A stretch of 64,000 nucleotides of DNA from Mycteria americana. Lineage: Eukaryota > Chordata > Aves > Ciconiiformes > Ciconiidae. Positions 37,049 to 49,520 of the stretch are shown here, piece after piece (within the stretch, counting starts at the first letter, position 1; each line of letters begins with the position of its first letter). The position numbers were made by a program, and so were the translations under genes. The notes under the pieces were generated by a model, which searched no databases, was not told the origin of the DNA, and was given only the letters and a program-made list of their open reading frames with translations. The stretch is from NCBI RefSeq assembly GCF_035582795.1, contig NC_134366.1:142230419-142294418 (forward strand). Reading direction: 5' to 3'.

Positions 37049-38954
37049 GTGAGTGAATGCGTGTGAGTTGGTTCAGGCAAGGTTCGTGTTGCGTAGAACT
37101 CTACGGCTCTGCCAGAGCCCTTCTCCCTCCCAGCTAAAAGCCTGTACCTGTGGTGCAGCCTGAAGTCATCAAAAGGATAATTAGTAGCAGCTTAGTTTCT
37201 GGTTTGCCCTTCATCTAAGTCCTTCCATGTATGTACGGTAATTTCAATGAGAATGCAGCCCTTACCCTTATTTTGCGTTCCCAGTTATAGTGTATATATG
37301 AATTTGGAAGGACTCTCTTTTACTCCAGTGGACTTTTAATTAGGTCTTCTAGAAATACCCATTACATGTCTTGTTTTCATCTGTTTTTAATGTTAATAGG
37401 TTTAGCAATAATTTATTGCTCAAATTTCTGTATAGATAGAAATCCAGCAATATGTGAGTATAAAGCTGGGGCATCATTTCCATATGTGATGAGTTTTTAT
37501 AAAAGAAAAAATATTTGGGGCTAATTTATCCTTCTAAAACATAAATGTTGCGATTAGCACTGGAATTACTTCTTACAGTTCCAAAATAATTAAATAATGA
37601 GGAAAAAAATGTTCACTCACTGCATAATGAATCCATCCAACAGGGCACAATAGACACAGTCATATTAAAACCTGGATCATTACCCTTCTTTTCCTGCAAT
37701 TAAGGGCTCCACAGGATGTGGATGTTCCATTGATATCAGTCAGTCTAATAACACTTTAATTATTTTTAAAAGTCAGATAAGACATGCAGAATCTGGAATA
37801 AAACTAGTTCAATATTGTCACACAGACACATCAGCTTACCTTCTCCCTGCTTGCATACGCTTTCAGAAAATATGCGAGCAGAACATGAGTGTGAGTACCA
37901 CATGCTCTAATGCTATCTTACTGAGAAGTAACCCTATGTCTATCATGTCATTTGTTTCCTTTAACTATTCCTCAGGGATTAGTTTGACTAGCCTATTGCT
38001 TCATGTTTGGATAATGTGGCTAATCCTTTCCAGTTTCATTATTCTAATCACTTGCAAGCTGGTTCCCTTTTCCCTGACTATATGGCACCCAGACAGTGCT
38101 TCTTTCCTTTGTAAAGTGGCATGCACTGAAAATGCAGAACACCTTTTTTGTAGCCTCTATTTAAAAGCCAGGTTTGGCAGCTGGTTTAGTGTATGTTTCA
38201 AAACTACATAGACAGAAGAGCCTTTGGGAGATGATGCTTTGCATCAGGCTGTCTTCTTAGATCAGTGCAGACTTTTTAGATTTTCACTTCCAATTGCATT
38301 CTATCCATAATTTCTGTGTTTAATTGCTAGCTATAAATGTGCATGCCACTGAAATATCTGAAAACTTTGAAAGGTTTCATTTTACAGTGTCCCTTTGGTG
38401 ATATAACACACTTTGTAAGAAAAAGATATGTTGGTATTACATGCACTCTGCATGCTCCCTCTATGATTTCCATGTCATGTTTGCACAGTTTACTAGTAAA
38501 AACACGTTTTTGCTGTCCTCGCTATTTCAAATTCAGTGGAACGTACAAAGAAATCAACATATATTTTCCTCTGCTTTGTGCATAAACACACAAAACTCAC
38601 CATTAATGGCCTGAGAAAACAAATTTAGACACCACTACAATGAGCATGGAAGATGCCTTAAATAATGAAGCAAGAGCCAGAGAAGGAACAAAACAGTTTG
38701 TCATTTGTTTAAGGAAGGTAAAAATTTGAAATGTTAGAGGGAGCAATCAGATTTTACTACCATGGTCACTACAAGAAGAATTTACCACAAACAGACAAAA
38801 ACACTTTTCTTTTCACTGTTTACAACTTATTGAAACATTTCTCAGCTTCAGATATAGCATCTGCAAAACTGAGGCAATCATTCATACTTACCAGGCTGCT
38901 CTCATTGTAGACACGTAAAACTCTATTTTTATCTTTGTCACAAGCTAAATATCA

Positions 38955-39012
38955 TTCACTACTCCCATTTTAAAGATGAGAAAACTGAGCTGTAAGGAGG
39001 TGAATTGCCAGC
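38955..39012 (-). repeat. MIR-like ancient repeat relic
   Basis: The core cccattttaaagatgagaaa followed by actgagctgtaaggaggtga and attgcc matches the conserved centre of MIR-type repeats read on the opposite strand. Flanking sequence is too diverged to set borders. Confidence 0.45.
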
Positions 39013-39096
39013 TCTGAAAATTTCCCCTCAATTACCATGACCTAAACTGAACTTCTCATATCATCTTGAGCATATACCTGAAAAGAAGCTTTCCAC

Positions 39097-39116
39097 TTTT
39101 TTTTTTTTTTTTTTTT
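39097..39116 (+). repeat. T20 homopolymer
   Basis: A run of 20 T, the longest homopolymer in the window. Confidence 0.9.
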
Positions 39117-40243
39117 AATATCGTCTATTGAAAGAATGTTAATCTTTTTGACCTTTGGGCAGAACTCCAAATCATGGATTTATCTGATGCAAAAAAATGG
39201 TGGAATGAATTTAAAGACCAGTTTCTTTCACCTCATATTCTTCCTGGTGTTGTTTCAAGTGGCTTGCTTTCTTCAGAAAACATCCTGAGTACACTTATTT
39301 GGCTTCACCTCCAAATTATCTATTGCATCTGTCCAAATATGCACTTTCCAAATGATCAGCTCCATCAGTCACAGAAACTTTCTGTTCTCTCTGTCTTTTG
39401 CCAATGGGAAATGCTCCCTTCTAAATAACAAACTTCAGCCACCACTTGAATGTTGTCCAAGAGCTTTTCAGCATAGAGTCTTTTGGAGTCTTTTGGAGTT
39501 ACAGGTGTAAGAGAATATTGGATGATTTTCTTTTCTGAACTCTGTAGGGTTTTGTGCCTTCTGTTTTGTGCAAGGACAGCCATTTGTGCATTGATTCATT
39601 GTAATAAAATCTGCCTGGTCCTACAAGACCAGTCTATTTCAGATGAAAACTTGCTAAAAGGTTTTGGAAAAGGCTCACAGAAGACATGTATCAATGGCTC
39701 TGAACTTGATTGCCTCTCAGCTATGGACCTGCCCTCAAGCATAATAAACAATAAATGATGAGACACTTACAATAAATATTTATGTGATTTAAATAATCTA
39801 TTGTGAGGACATGGGTAAGAAGAGAGAAGGGGTAAAGTGGGCTGTGTATTGGCCCGCATTGCAAATCTTAATAATAATGTGAAAATTAGATTGGTGATCC
39901 CATCTCAGCCACCATTTAAATCCATTGCCAGTCAACTACCCACATGTTATATGACGCTGCTGTCTGTCAGTATATGGTATTATGATCTGTAACATGGAAA
40001 ATGTTTAAGTTTCACATCATATACGTATACATCAACTCACATACATCAACTAAGCATCACAGGAATTAAAACTCCTGCCAGGCTCTGTTGACAGGATGAT
40101 CAGGTTGGGAAAAACGGACTTGCTTGAGGCTAAAGTTGAGATTAATTTACAGGTCTGTGGTGAATCTTCTATGTTTTTCAGCTGATTCAAACCACACTGA
40201 TATCTTCCTATTTTCTTGATGATTAAGTTGGTCTTAATGTAGT

Positions 40244-40263
40244 AAAAAAAAAAGGGGGGGGGG
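40244..40263 (+). repeat. A10-G10 tract
   Basis: Ten A directly followed by ten G, a compound homopurine run. Confidence 0.85.
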
Positions 40264-40888
40264 AAATGGGTAATCACTTTAAATCCAGATTTCCACAGAT
40301 ACTCTTTTGCCATTGTCATAAATACACTACAGGTTAAATTTTCCTGGGGAAAAACTTTGCTATTGTCTGTGTTGCTTGCTAAATCTAGGTCAAGAATGAA
40401 AGGTTTAAGTGACTGAGAAAAAACAGCTGGTGATTTTTCAAGCAGTTAATCGAAATCTGGTTAATTGTTTCTATTGCACTCTCAGGGAGGGAAATAGATA
40501 AAATGAGAAGCAAACTACTTGATAGCATCAGGGTTTGATAAACCTTTTCTTCATCTGTCTAAGCAGATACGAGGAAAAGAATTCAGTATTTAAGAGTTTG
40601 CAAGATTTAGTTATGAGATTTTATAAGGAGGATGCACTTTAAACTTCTCTTAGTTACAATATTTATTCAACAAACTACAGTGCTGTTATTGTGCTTTTAA
40701 ATTGGTATAAATGAAAACATAACCCTAATGTGTGCATTTTATACAACTGTCTTGTGATTTAAATGGTCCATTGTAACAGGCTAAGACCTTTTGTAACATT
40801 AATTCCACTTACATTATTGTGAAAATGGCATGCTTTTACTCCGATTTGTTTCTGCATATACGGGGTCCTTGTATACCTCCTTCAGTTT

Positions 40889-40905
40889 AAAAAAAAAAAA
40901 AAAAA
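40889..40905 (+). repeat. A17 homopolymer
   Basis: A run of 17 A without a recognised retroposed body. Confidence 0.9.
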
Positions 40906-42552
40906 TTGTTTTGCCTTGAATTTGTAGAGTTAACCTTACAGAGAGAGCTGGTATTAATGTTTCTTGTTTGATGCATTACAGTGTTCACAGAAGGTCCAGC
41001 ACTGCTTCAGAGAAGACAAAAAGCTTTTACAGGGCACAAGGTAGAGAGAGTCTTTAGGTGCTCTGCTTAATGATACTGGAAAAGGAATGAAGGAAGGCAT
41101 GTAAAATACAATTTTTTAAACATTTGGAGGACTTTCATTTAAGGAAAAATATCTGTATGTATAGTGAAGATATCTAATGACTTTTTACTGTGTTTCTGTC
41201 TTAAGGCTGGTATAAAATCAATTGAAGACAATACAGGCTACAACTTGAATGGTCTGCGGAAGATTTAGATCTTTGATGTACTCTAGAATGTAGGATTTCT
41301 GGGCCATTTTCTTGGCTTTTGGGTTTACTAAATACATCTTAGGTTGCTTAATATTACTTTACAAGCACCCGTATGTCTTGGCTTGGACTAAAACATCATG
41401 TTAGAGAAATCTGGCTATGTTATCTTTTCCTTTTGATGGTCCTAGCTGATCGAGGGATTTTAAATACTTTGGTGACACTGGACCTAAGTAGCCTTGTCTG
41501 CATTAAGGAAAGGAATGCAGAATTTGCCTATATGATCGTAGCTCATCGGAAAAATTACACTGATCTTGGAAAGCTGTTTCTACTCTTTAAAAATGCCATT
41601 TTCTATTATTTCTTTTATTGTTGTGTGCACTGTCTGTCTATTTAAGTGCAAGTAATAGTTAGATAATGTATAAAGAGACTTTTTCAAACCTACTTAATAT
41701 TAAGCCATGCTTTAGCTTTATGAATGTTGTGTAGAAAGATTGTGAATTTGAAAATAATAGACACTACCTTCAATAGCTTTCCTTTCTCCAACTAATTTAT
41801 GTTTTTTTCTCAGAACACCTTGTCATATCCTAAATTAGAAGAAATCAAGAAGTCTAGATAAATGTTTGGGATACCAGTTCATAGCTGTATGATTACTTAG
41901 TTTGTCTATTTGTTAGTGCCAGCTTCAGTCTGAGAATACATGATATTGAGAAAAAAAACAAAACATAATGAACTTTTTGTTATAACTACAATGGAATTTT
42001 TCTAAGAGCAATTAAAAAGAATTCTGACCTTAAAGCAATAATCCATTTTCTTTGTATTATAATCTTGGAAAGATTTAAATTAAGATAATTCACAACTTGA
42101 ATTAGATTATTCACAACTCAAACCACAACTGTATCTCATCATCTCCATCATATGGATGTGTTTTTCCCATTAAAAATAAAAAGGAAAGTACATTAAAGAT
42201 AAACTTCTAACACAAGTAAGGATGGAAGAGAATGTGACAGCAACCTCCCTTGCTGCTATTTTCCAACTGATTTTATTTAAATCCAAATTCTTCAGTTATT
42301 GAGGGCAGTGAAAGTTTGCCTTTGATTTGGTTGCAGCCATGATTTAGTTGTTTGGAATACAATCAGATGTATGGCACCACCCATTTGTGTGTGATCATTG
42401 GATATGGCATATACTGAAGCAGCAAAGATTCCTTTGGAATGGAAGTAAATCTTTGACAAACACTTGAAACAACCACAGAGGGCTTAAAGTTTCATTTGCT
42501 TGGTGGGAGGGGAAGGATGACAAAGTAAGTAACAAAAGTTCAGTCCTACTAG

Positions 42553-42635
42553 CTCTGATCATTGCACGCTTGACCCATAAAAGCATATGCTTAGCTTTAA
42601 GCACATGAGTAATCCTACTAATATCAAGTCTGTTC
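42553..42635 (+). repeat. Half copy of the palindromic MITE-like repeat
   Basis: The stretch ctctgatcattgca followed by gcatatgcttagctttaagc and acatgagtaatcc matches the left arm and core of the same ancient palindromic repeat as at 30077-30210, in order. The second arm is not visible. It is better preserved in the core than the 30-kb copy. Confidence 0.55.
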
Positions 42636-43919
42636 CTCAGCAATATGATGCAAACAATATGATGCATACTTGTTAAATCCTGTAATCTTCTTTATCTGTG
42701 CTGCAAACATGTGAGCTGTGGGTGGTGTTTTCAATTTCTGTTTCTAAAACTTTTTTTTAAAACACTAGCAATTCTTCCATTCATCATAACTCAAAGCCAA
42801 CTACTTGGGTTTTTTAACATAAAATCTACTGAAAGTCTAACTTAGAGTGGGGAAAAAAAGTAAGAATTTCTGCTCATAATCATGATCTGATTTTTAGAAA
42901 GGTTATAAGTATCTGAAATAATAGTAAATAGTTCAAGATACTTATCCTAAGTTATACAAAATTGAAAATACTCTTTGACATAAGAAAGAAATATCCCTAA
43001 GAAACTACTGATTCTAGAATTTTGGGACTAACTCTGACCAGGAGGTTGTAAAGGTCTCCTGCAGAGAAAAGCTCTTCTTAAATTTATGCACAGAAGCTAT
43101 CAACAGTTTCTATTTCACATGGACTTTTTTGGTGTTAACATGGTACAAACAATTAAATTCAATAATTAAACCAAAATCCACTGGCTCTTCATGTAAACCA
43201 TCTCAGGGAAAAATTTTAAACTGAAGCAACTCTTTTGGTTAGGAGGTGGAGGATAATAGACAACTGAATTAGACTATAGGCCTATCTTTCCTATAAGTAA
43301 AGTTAGATAAAATTAATTCCCCTATTTCCCTCATTCCCCCACCTCCCATTCTTCTCCAGTCACAGATTGTCTTATATGCTGTTTTCAATTTCTTCTTATA
43401 GTAATGTTCTCTGTGCATTTAGCGTTCTCCTTTGTTATGGTAATTTTATATTATATCTCAAAAAGGATGTGGACAGTGGATTGGTATAATCTAAAAATTC
43501 CAATCAAGAAGTAGAATGAAATCATTTTCATTGTTGCCAACAAAGTCATTGTGCTGCATCACCAGTTTTTAATGAGAATAGTAAGGAATAATATCAGTTA
43601 ATATTGAACAAATCTCACTCAGCAATTTTTGACCATCACAAAAGCTTTTAACTTCAAAAACTATACTTTTGGAAGTGAGAAGCATGTTACGGTCTTTATA
43701 AGTATGTGTACATGAATTAGAAAAGTGTTGCATAGAATAATGAACACAATAAGATTTTTTCACTCCTATTCCAAACATTTAAGTATGCTTCTTAAGAATG
43801 TCATCATATAACAAAACAACTCCAAACTTACTAAGAATTAGCCATCAAAACAGTCTTTCAATATGCATTTTAACTTATTTCTCCCTCATAAATAAGATAT
43901 ATATTTTTTCTCTAACTAG

Positions 43920-43984
43920 GCAGTTTACACTAGAGTGGCTCCTTTAAAATCTCAGGCCACTATTGAAGATTTTCTATGAAGCAT
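43920..43984 (+). other. Exon-like segment with in-frame stop
   Basis: A 16-base pyrimidine-rich tract containing the branch-point-like ctaac precedes the acceptor ag at 43918-43919. The following frame reads AVYTRVAPLKSQATIEDFL and ends in TGA at 43977-43979. A weaker donor-like gtaagt follows at 43985. It could be a short last coding exon or a pseudo-exon. I do not recognise the peptide. Confidence 0.15.
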
Positions 43985-44745
43985 GTAAGTACTTGCACAT
44001 TTGTAAAACATATATGGATAGCATTTCAATGAAATCCAAATAACCCCATTATTTTACATGTGCAAAAAATAGTCTGACTGGACTGCCAGTCTGTTTGCTA
44101 TATTTAACAATTAGTTTAATACACAGCCTCCTTGAGGACAAAAGACAGAAGGGCTGCCAATTTTCTGTATGGTTGGTAGATCACTCATAGCCTCAGGCTA
44201 ATGAGCTGTAGTTTATTTCTCTGACCCCTTCCTGAAATGCCTGTAACAGTGTTTGAAGTGTGGTTCTAGGGTTGCTATCATCCATCCTGATTTCACGTTT
44301 CTAATTAGGCCAAATGTATTCTAATCAAAATGTAGAAAATATGAAAATGCTCTGGTACGAGTAGAGTGATAATGATGCTATTCACTGGCAACATGATAAA
44401 AAATAAAACAAGGAAGGGCAACAGTGAAAATACAGACATGTTTTTGGAATGGATTTCCAAAAGAGCTCAGCACCAAACAGTTCCAGTTTAACTGCCTAAT
44501 GACAATGGCTGCATTTTTAGAAATCATCATTATCACTGACAATTTTATTCAAATACGTTAAAGAGAGTTCTTCTGAAAGTTTGACCCTAGTTGTGGGAAT
44601 CGCTTTTCAAAGTCTAACCTGAGATAATTTACGTACTAGATTTACAGAGCTCTCGTAAAATAAATATATGAATAAAACAGCCTCAGATATTCCTTCTGGT
44701 ATTAACAAATGACAGCCAACTAATTCATGGGAGCACAGTTATCTT

Positions 44746-44800
44746 GGCCCTGATTCATCAAGGAAGTGAGCTTGGACCACACAGGAATCATATCAGTTAA
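44746..44800 (+). repeat. Terminal fragment of the palindromic MITE-like repeat
   Basis: It begins ggccctgattcatcaaggaa, close to the terminal sequence of the palindromic family at 30 and 42.5 kb. Similarity fades after about 25 bases, so only the end can be claimed. Confidence 0.35.
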
Positions 44801-47800
44801 GGCAGGTGGGGTGTCTCTGTCACTCGTATGTGCACACCCCTAACGAGATCATGTGGAGTGTCAACCCATGCAGTTGGTGGATTTATCAAGAAAATAGGAA
44901 ATATTTCTTATACGATGTGAGGGGATTAGGGGGTGGAAGGGAGATAGTAACACATATGGAGGTGAGTAAGCCAGAGAAAGAGAAGGACAAGTGAAGACTT
45001 TGAGGTAGGCTTTACGCGTTTTGACAATATTTTAAAATATAAATCAAAGAGGCTACAGGGAGCATGGAAGGGAAGGGTAAGTGAGATGTGGGTAGAGAAA
45101 CTCTGGGGAAAAAAAAAAAGAAAGGATGGTGCTGCCCAAACAAATTTCAATAGTTATATAACTTCCTGAAAAATTTCTTGACATTCAGTATTTTTTGAGA
45201 TGCTGATTACTGCTTAAACTGAGATTCTTTGCAGTAAATTCCAGATTGAACAATGCTAATGTGAAATGCACTTCAAAACTGAGATACATTTTTTTAAATA
45301 AAAACCAAAAATCTACTAGCTACAAATATGACTAACCTTCTGCCTGATATTATTTCTTGATCAGTGAAAAGAATATTCAACGGTTAGTTTGACTACCAGC
45401 ACAGCTTGTCAAAATGGGTACCTAAGAAGTTCATATGAAACATGTAGAGCGTTGCTGAGGATCCTCCTAGTCCTAAAGCCCCCGTTTTCATCCTCCCTTA
45501 TTCCACCCTCTGTAACTTTTTTCCCTCCCTTTAACTTTTTTCTAACCCTCTGTTTCTTCTTTCCTTTTTTCTCCAAACTCCTCCTAATTTTCCTTTCATC
45601 TGCTCTGTTTCTCCCACCATTCAGATGAGGTTTGCTAAGGTGGTTACTATTTTTCTTCTGCATCTGCTCTGAAAGGAATTTCATTTAAACTTAAAGCAAA
45701 TGCTGGCCATTGGCCTACGATTTATTTGCCACAAATGTTTCTAAGAGCCTTGCAAATTGAAATACAGCTTTTGATTCACTGGGAAGGGTGTGATTGAATC
45801 CTAGTCCTCCACTCCCAGCCTTAGAAATGAGTGTAGATAAATGCAGTTCAGCTTGTTTTGTTCCTGAAACAAGTTTCTACAACGGCACTCGCACCCTGGG
45901 ACACTTGTTCCCTAGAGGACAGCCTCACTTTACTGAACTACGCTCAGTTCGCCAGACGCTGGTTCAGTTGTGTCAATTCTTCCTGCATCTGCAATATTTT
46001 CAAAGGGTCTGAAGCCTGAACTACTTTAGGAGACTTGAAGGAAGCAACCCCTGCACTTGGCTATCGTATTGCACTGGTGACACATGACACTCTTTGTGTA
46101 CCTGCCGAGTTCAATATTGTGAAAACTGACACTCTTATTCTTGAAATGGGCCTTTTGACTGCTTTAAACCTCTAACTTGTTAATGGATGTGTTTCTTCCC
46201 CAACAGAACTGAATAAACCTCCTTGTTTAACCTCTGTCTCTGTTGCGACAGGCTGTGCTGAGTCCAACACTGGGCTGTGCTCTGGCACTGGTGCATCAGA
46301 AAAGAAGTGATTCCCGTACAACAGAAACTTAGATGTTTGACTTTGTCTGGGGAAAAAAGCTGTCCTAGGAGCTACAAAAGCAGGAAAAGAATGGCTTCAT
46401 AGAACACAGTAGCTCCCAGAGTAGGAGTTTCAAATTCTTGCCAACAAGGAAAAAAGAAAGAGTTTTATGCATCTGAACTTACGCAAGCTGAATAAAATGA
46501 TTTTGAGGGACAATCACACACTCCCACAGACAGGAGGACACTAAATGCCAGTGACATATAAAATCTTTTTTTATCAAAGGGTTTCCGTGTAGCACAGGTG
46601 TTATCATCCTGAATTAGACCAGTCGTCCGTTTATTCCATTCCTGATTTCCACAACATGGCCGGTAGTAGATGCCTCCAAGGGGTATTCTAGAAGCACACT
46701 ATAAAATGGTTGGGGAGATTGGCTTACAGAGAAAACACTTTTTCAGCTTCCCTTTTTGTCAGAGGTTAGCTTATTCTGTGTCAAGTTACTTGTTAAGACC
46801 TTTAATAATGTCATTTGAATATTCTTACTGTTTGATGCATGGGACAAATTTTGCAGAACATTCTGGGCACGTTGTTTCAATTACATACTTTATAAAATTC
46901 ACTAACAGGAAGACAGAGGCACTTTTACACTGATGCTCTGGATTTATTCTTTTATTTAATGCTGCCTAGAGAACGATGCTGCTGATTTTGCAAAGCTATT
47001 TTTGGGTCTGTTGTTACTGCATAGTTTTATTGTGCTTAAGAATACACCAGCAGACTCTGAAGAGAATTTCTGCATTGTATTGTACACACGAAGTTGGTTG
47101 GAAACTGATTTCTTTTTTTCCATATGGTAATTTAACAGGATGAAATGATTTTAAGATGCCTGATCTCAAACAGAAGCATAAACTCCATTCCTAGGCCGCA
47201 TACTAGTATCCAAACAAGTAGCTGTGGCTTCTGTGGTCCCGCCTGTGATCTTTTGCAATCAAGTCTTTTCCTCTCAAGTTTATTCCTAACTTTCAGCTAT
47301 TATGGAAGTGCTGTGGGACATTTTTACTTGTGACCTATTAGTCTCAGACCAATAATACATGTTCTTGTAAGATAACTAATTCCCAATAACTAAAACTAAT
47401 GTATGCATTTGATGATAAACATTGAAATTGTGTTAAGAACTATGTGAGACAGTTCCTTCCACGAACTTTGTCTAAGATAACTGAAGATATCTCCGGTTCT
47501 ACAATGCATAAAATAATCCGTAAAGCCAATGTTTTGTTTTCTTTATCAAACAGGTTAATTGAGGATGAACACAATCTTTTTACTGATGAATAGGAATCAT
47601 CAGTACTTTCTATCAAAGTTGGTTAGGATATTGAATTGCAAGTCCATGGAAATATTCTAAATTCTTAGAGATATTTTCTTCTAGTTCAGGGCAATCTTTT
47701 CTTTTGCTAATTCACCTTGGAAGCACAGAGTCTGCTGCATGCCTGGTGGTCACATGTGGGCCTGGAAACGCTGAGAACACGAGGAGTAATGAAGGTGGGA

Positions 47801-49264
47801 CCATGGCAGGCACTGCTCCCACAGTATTAGTCTTCTAGTTCTATAAAACCGTCTAGCGGTTGGTAAAAGAGATGGGTGCCTGGGAAGTGACCAGTGCTGA
47901 CACTGAGGAAACAGGCATCTCTAAGAGCACCTGCCACCAGCAGGGCTTCTGACCAGCTCAGCTCCTGGAGGTAAGACATGCCCACCAGACAGCCAGCCAG
48001 CCAACTGCACAGAGGGAAAACGAGCCACCTAACTTTCAAACCAACCTACTTCTTGCAGAATGTTTTAAGTGAACCAGTAAAGGAAAAATGTTCTTCTGAA
48101 TCCTCTCCAACTCCTTTTACCAGTTCCCTATTTTGATGAACCTGAACAAACTGATTGTGATACTGTCAAAATCACACAAGGTTTTGAGTTCTAATGCCAC
48201 CACCATAACGTAGCCACAAACTGAGAAGTCGGTAAAATTCTGTAGTACTTTCTAGCCATTTCTTAAAATAAGTATAACTGTGTGTAACTGTGTAATTTAT
48301 TTGCATTAAATTCTGCTGCCTGATCCTTCTTTCCTACTAGGTGACTACAGACATCCTTGACCCTTTCAAAATGGCTCTAGTAAACTGCTCTTACATTCTC
48401 ACAGTAATTAATTAGCAAATAGCCTGAAGCAAACTTTATTTGCTGTGTTGCTTCCACAACTGTAATCTAGTTCTTGTTAAAAATTTTTACTCACAATGGA
48501 AATCTGGAAATTAGACTCTGACGACAGACTTCCTTTCATATCTGTGGGAATATGCAGAATTTCTAGAGGAAGAAGCATTAAGCATAGATACACTCATCCA
48601 TGCATTACCCTCAGGCCAGTTGGAAAATGGAATGTTTTAATCAGGCTTTGAAAAACTGTTTGCAAATGTCTAACCCAAAAGAAAAAAAAAAAACAAACCC
48701 TAGAAATTTTTTGCCTTGGCTATCTCATACAACTGCCAGGTAAAATGTCATGCTCAGACGTCTCCCAAAATACAGCAGTAACATACAGATAACACTGCAC
48801 ACTAATGGTGTGCAATGCCCAATTATGATAAAAAGATATAAAACATCCAGGACAAAAGTACATGTGAGAAGGATAAAAAATAATAAATAGCACCACAGAA
48901 TTATTTGAATATTTTGTATGGGGCTTGTCGTCCTTGATTGCTAAAACAGACTAAAAGAAACAGACAAAATGTAATTTTTAAAATAAGGGTTACAGTGGAA
49001 GAGGCCGTCAATTCTTATTAGACAGTTAAATTATTTACTTTTTGGTGGTAAGGAGCTAGTGAAGCATAGTCCTCATCTAACCTGAGCATCCCACCCCTTA
49101 CTTGTCCCTTACACCAGGCTGAAGGATTCAGCTGGTCTGATGCTGATCTCAGTTTCAGAGTGGGGGAAACAGAGTAATCTCAGTTTCAGCTGGGAACTGA
49201 CTGTCCGTGTTTCAAATGACAGAGCTAGGTGGCAAAATCAGTCTGTTCAGATTCATCATCAGTG
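44801..49264. other. Gene-free AT-rich DNA
   Basis: Nothing beyond short low-complexity stretches is recognised, including a pyrimidine-rich stretch at 45470-45620 that creates hydrophobic or basic open frames on opposite strands. Confidence 0.6.
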
Positions 49265-49520
49265 CAGAACATCATTGGGCCACTGACCAGCCAGCCAGAG
49301 GCATGAGCCAGGTCCAGGGTCAATCAGAGAAGTCCAGGAAGCAGTTCAGGATGAGCCGGGGACAGGACTGAGGACCCTAGGCTGGTCTGAAATGGGGTCC
49401 TGGGCCATGGGCAGGGATGGGGGAGGCCCCAGGGAGTCTGGGCAGGGACAGGCAGGGCTGTTGGTTGTCTCCAGAGGCCTGAAACACAGTGACCGGTCAC
49501 GGTCACAGCCCATCACAGCT
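49265..49520. repeat. GC-rich block, possible diverged repeat (copy B)
   Basis: This is a short GC-rich block in AT-rich DNA, in opposite orientation to the one at 32200-32720. The best shared segment is ttgaccctggacctggctca on its minus strand. It ends in the palindrome gtgaccggtcac (49489-49500). No coding potential is recognised. Confidence 0.35.
49489..49506. promoter_or_regulatory. Nuclear-receptor-type half-site cluster
   Basis: The sequence gtgaccggtcacggtcac contains a perfect 12-base palindrome and two ggtca half-sites spaced by one base (DR1-like geometry). Such geometry is known to bind RXR/PPAR/HNF4-type receptors. Function here is unproven, and the flanking bases deviate from aggtca. 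Confidence 0.25.

Larger units (their letters stand above)
37049..42552. other. Gene-free AT-rich DNA
   Basis: It holds the MIR-like relic at 38955, homopolymers at 39097, 40244 and 40889, and a short tandem duplication of agtcttttgg (39476-39497). The 108-codon frame at 37885-38211 is hydrophobic but has no recognised family. Confidence 0.6.

Noticed and set aside
38893..38950. Minus-strand exon-like segment with donor cagcctg|gtaagtatg
   Set aside because: The donor is good but no convincing pyrimidine tract precedes the possible acceptor, and the segment lies beside a MIR-like relic.
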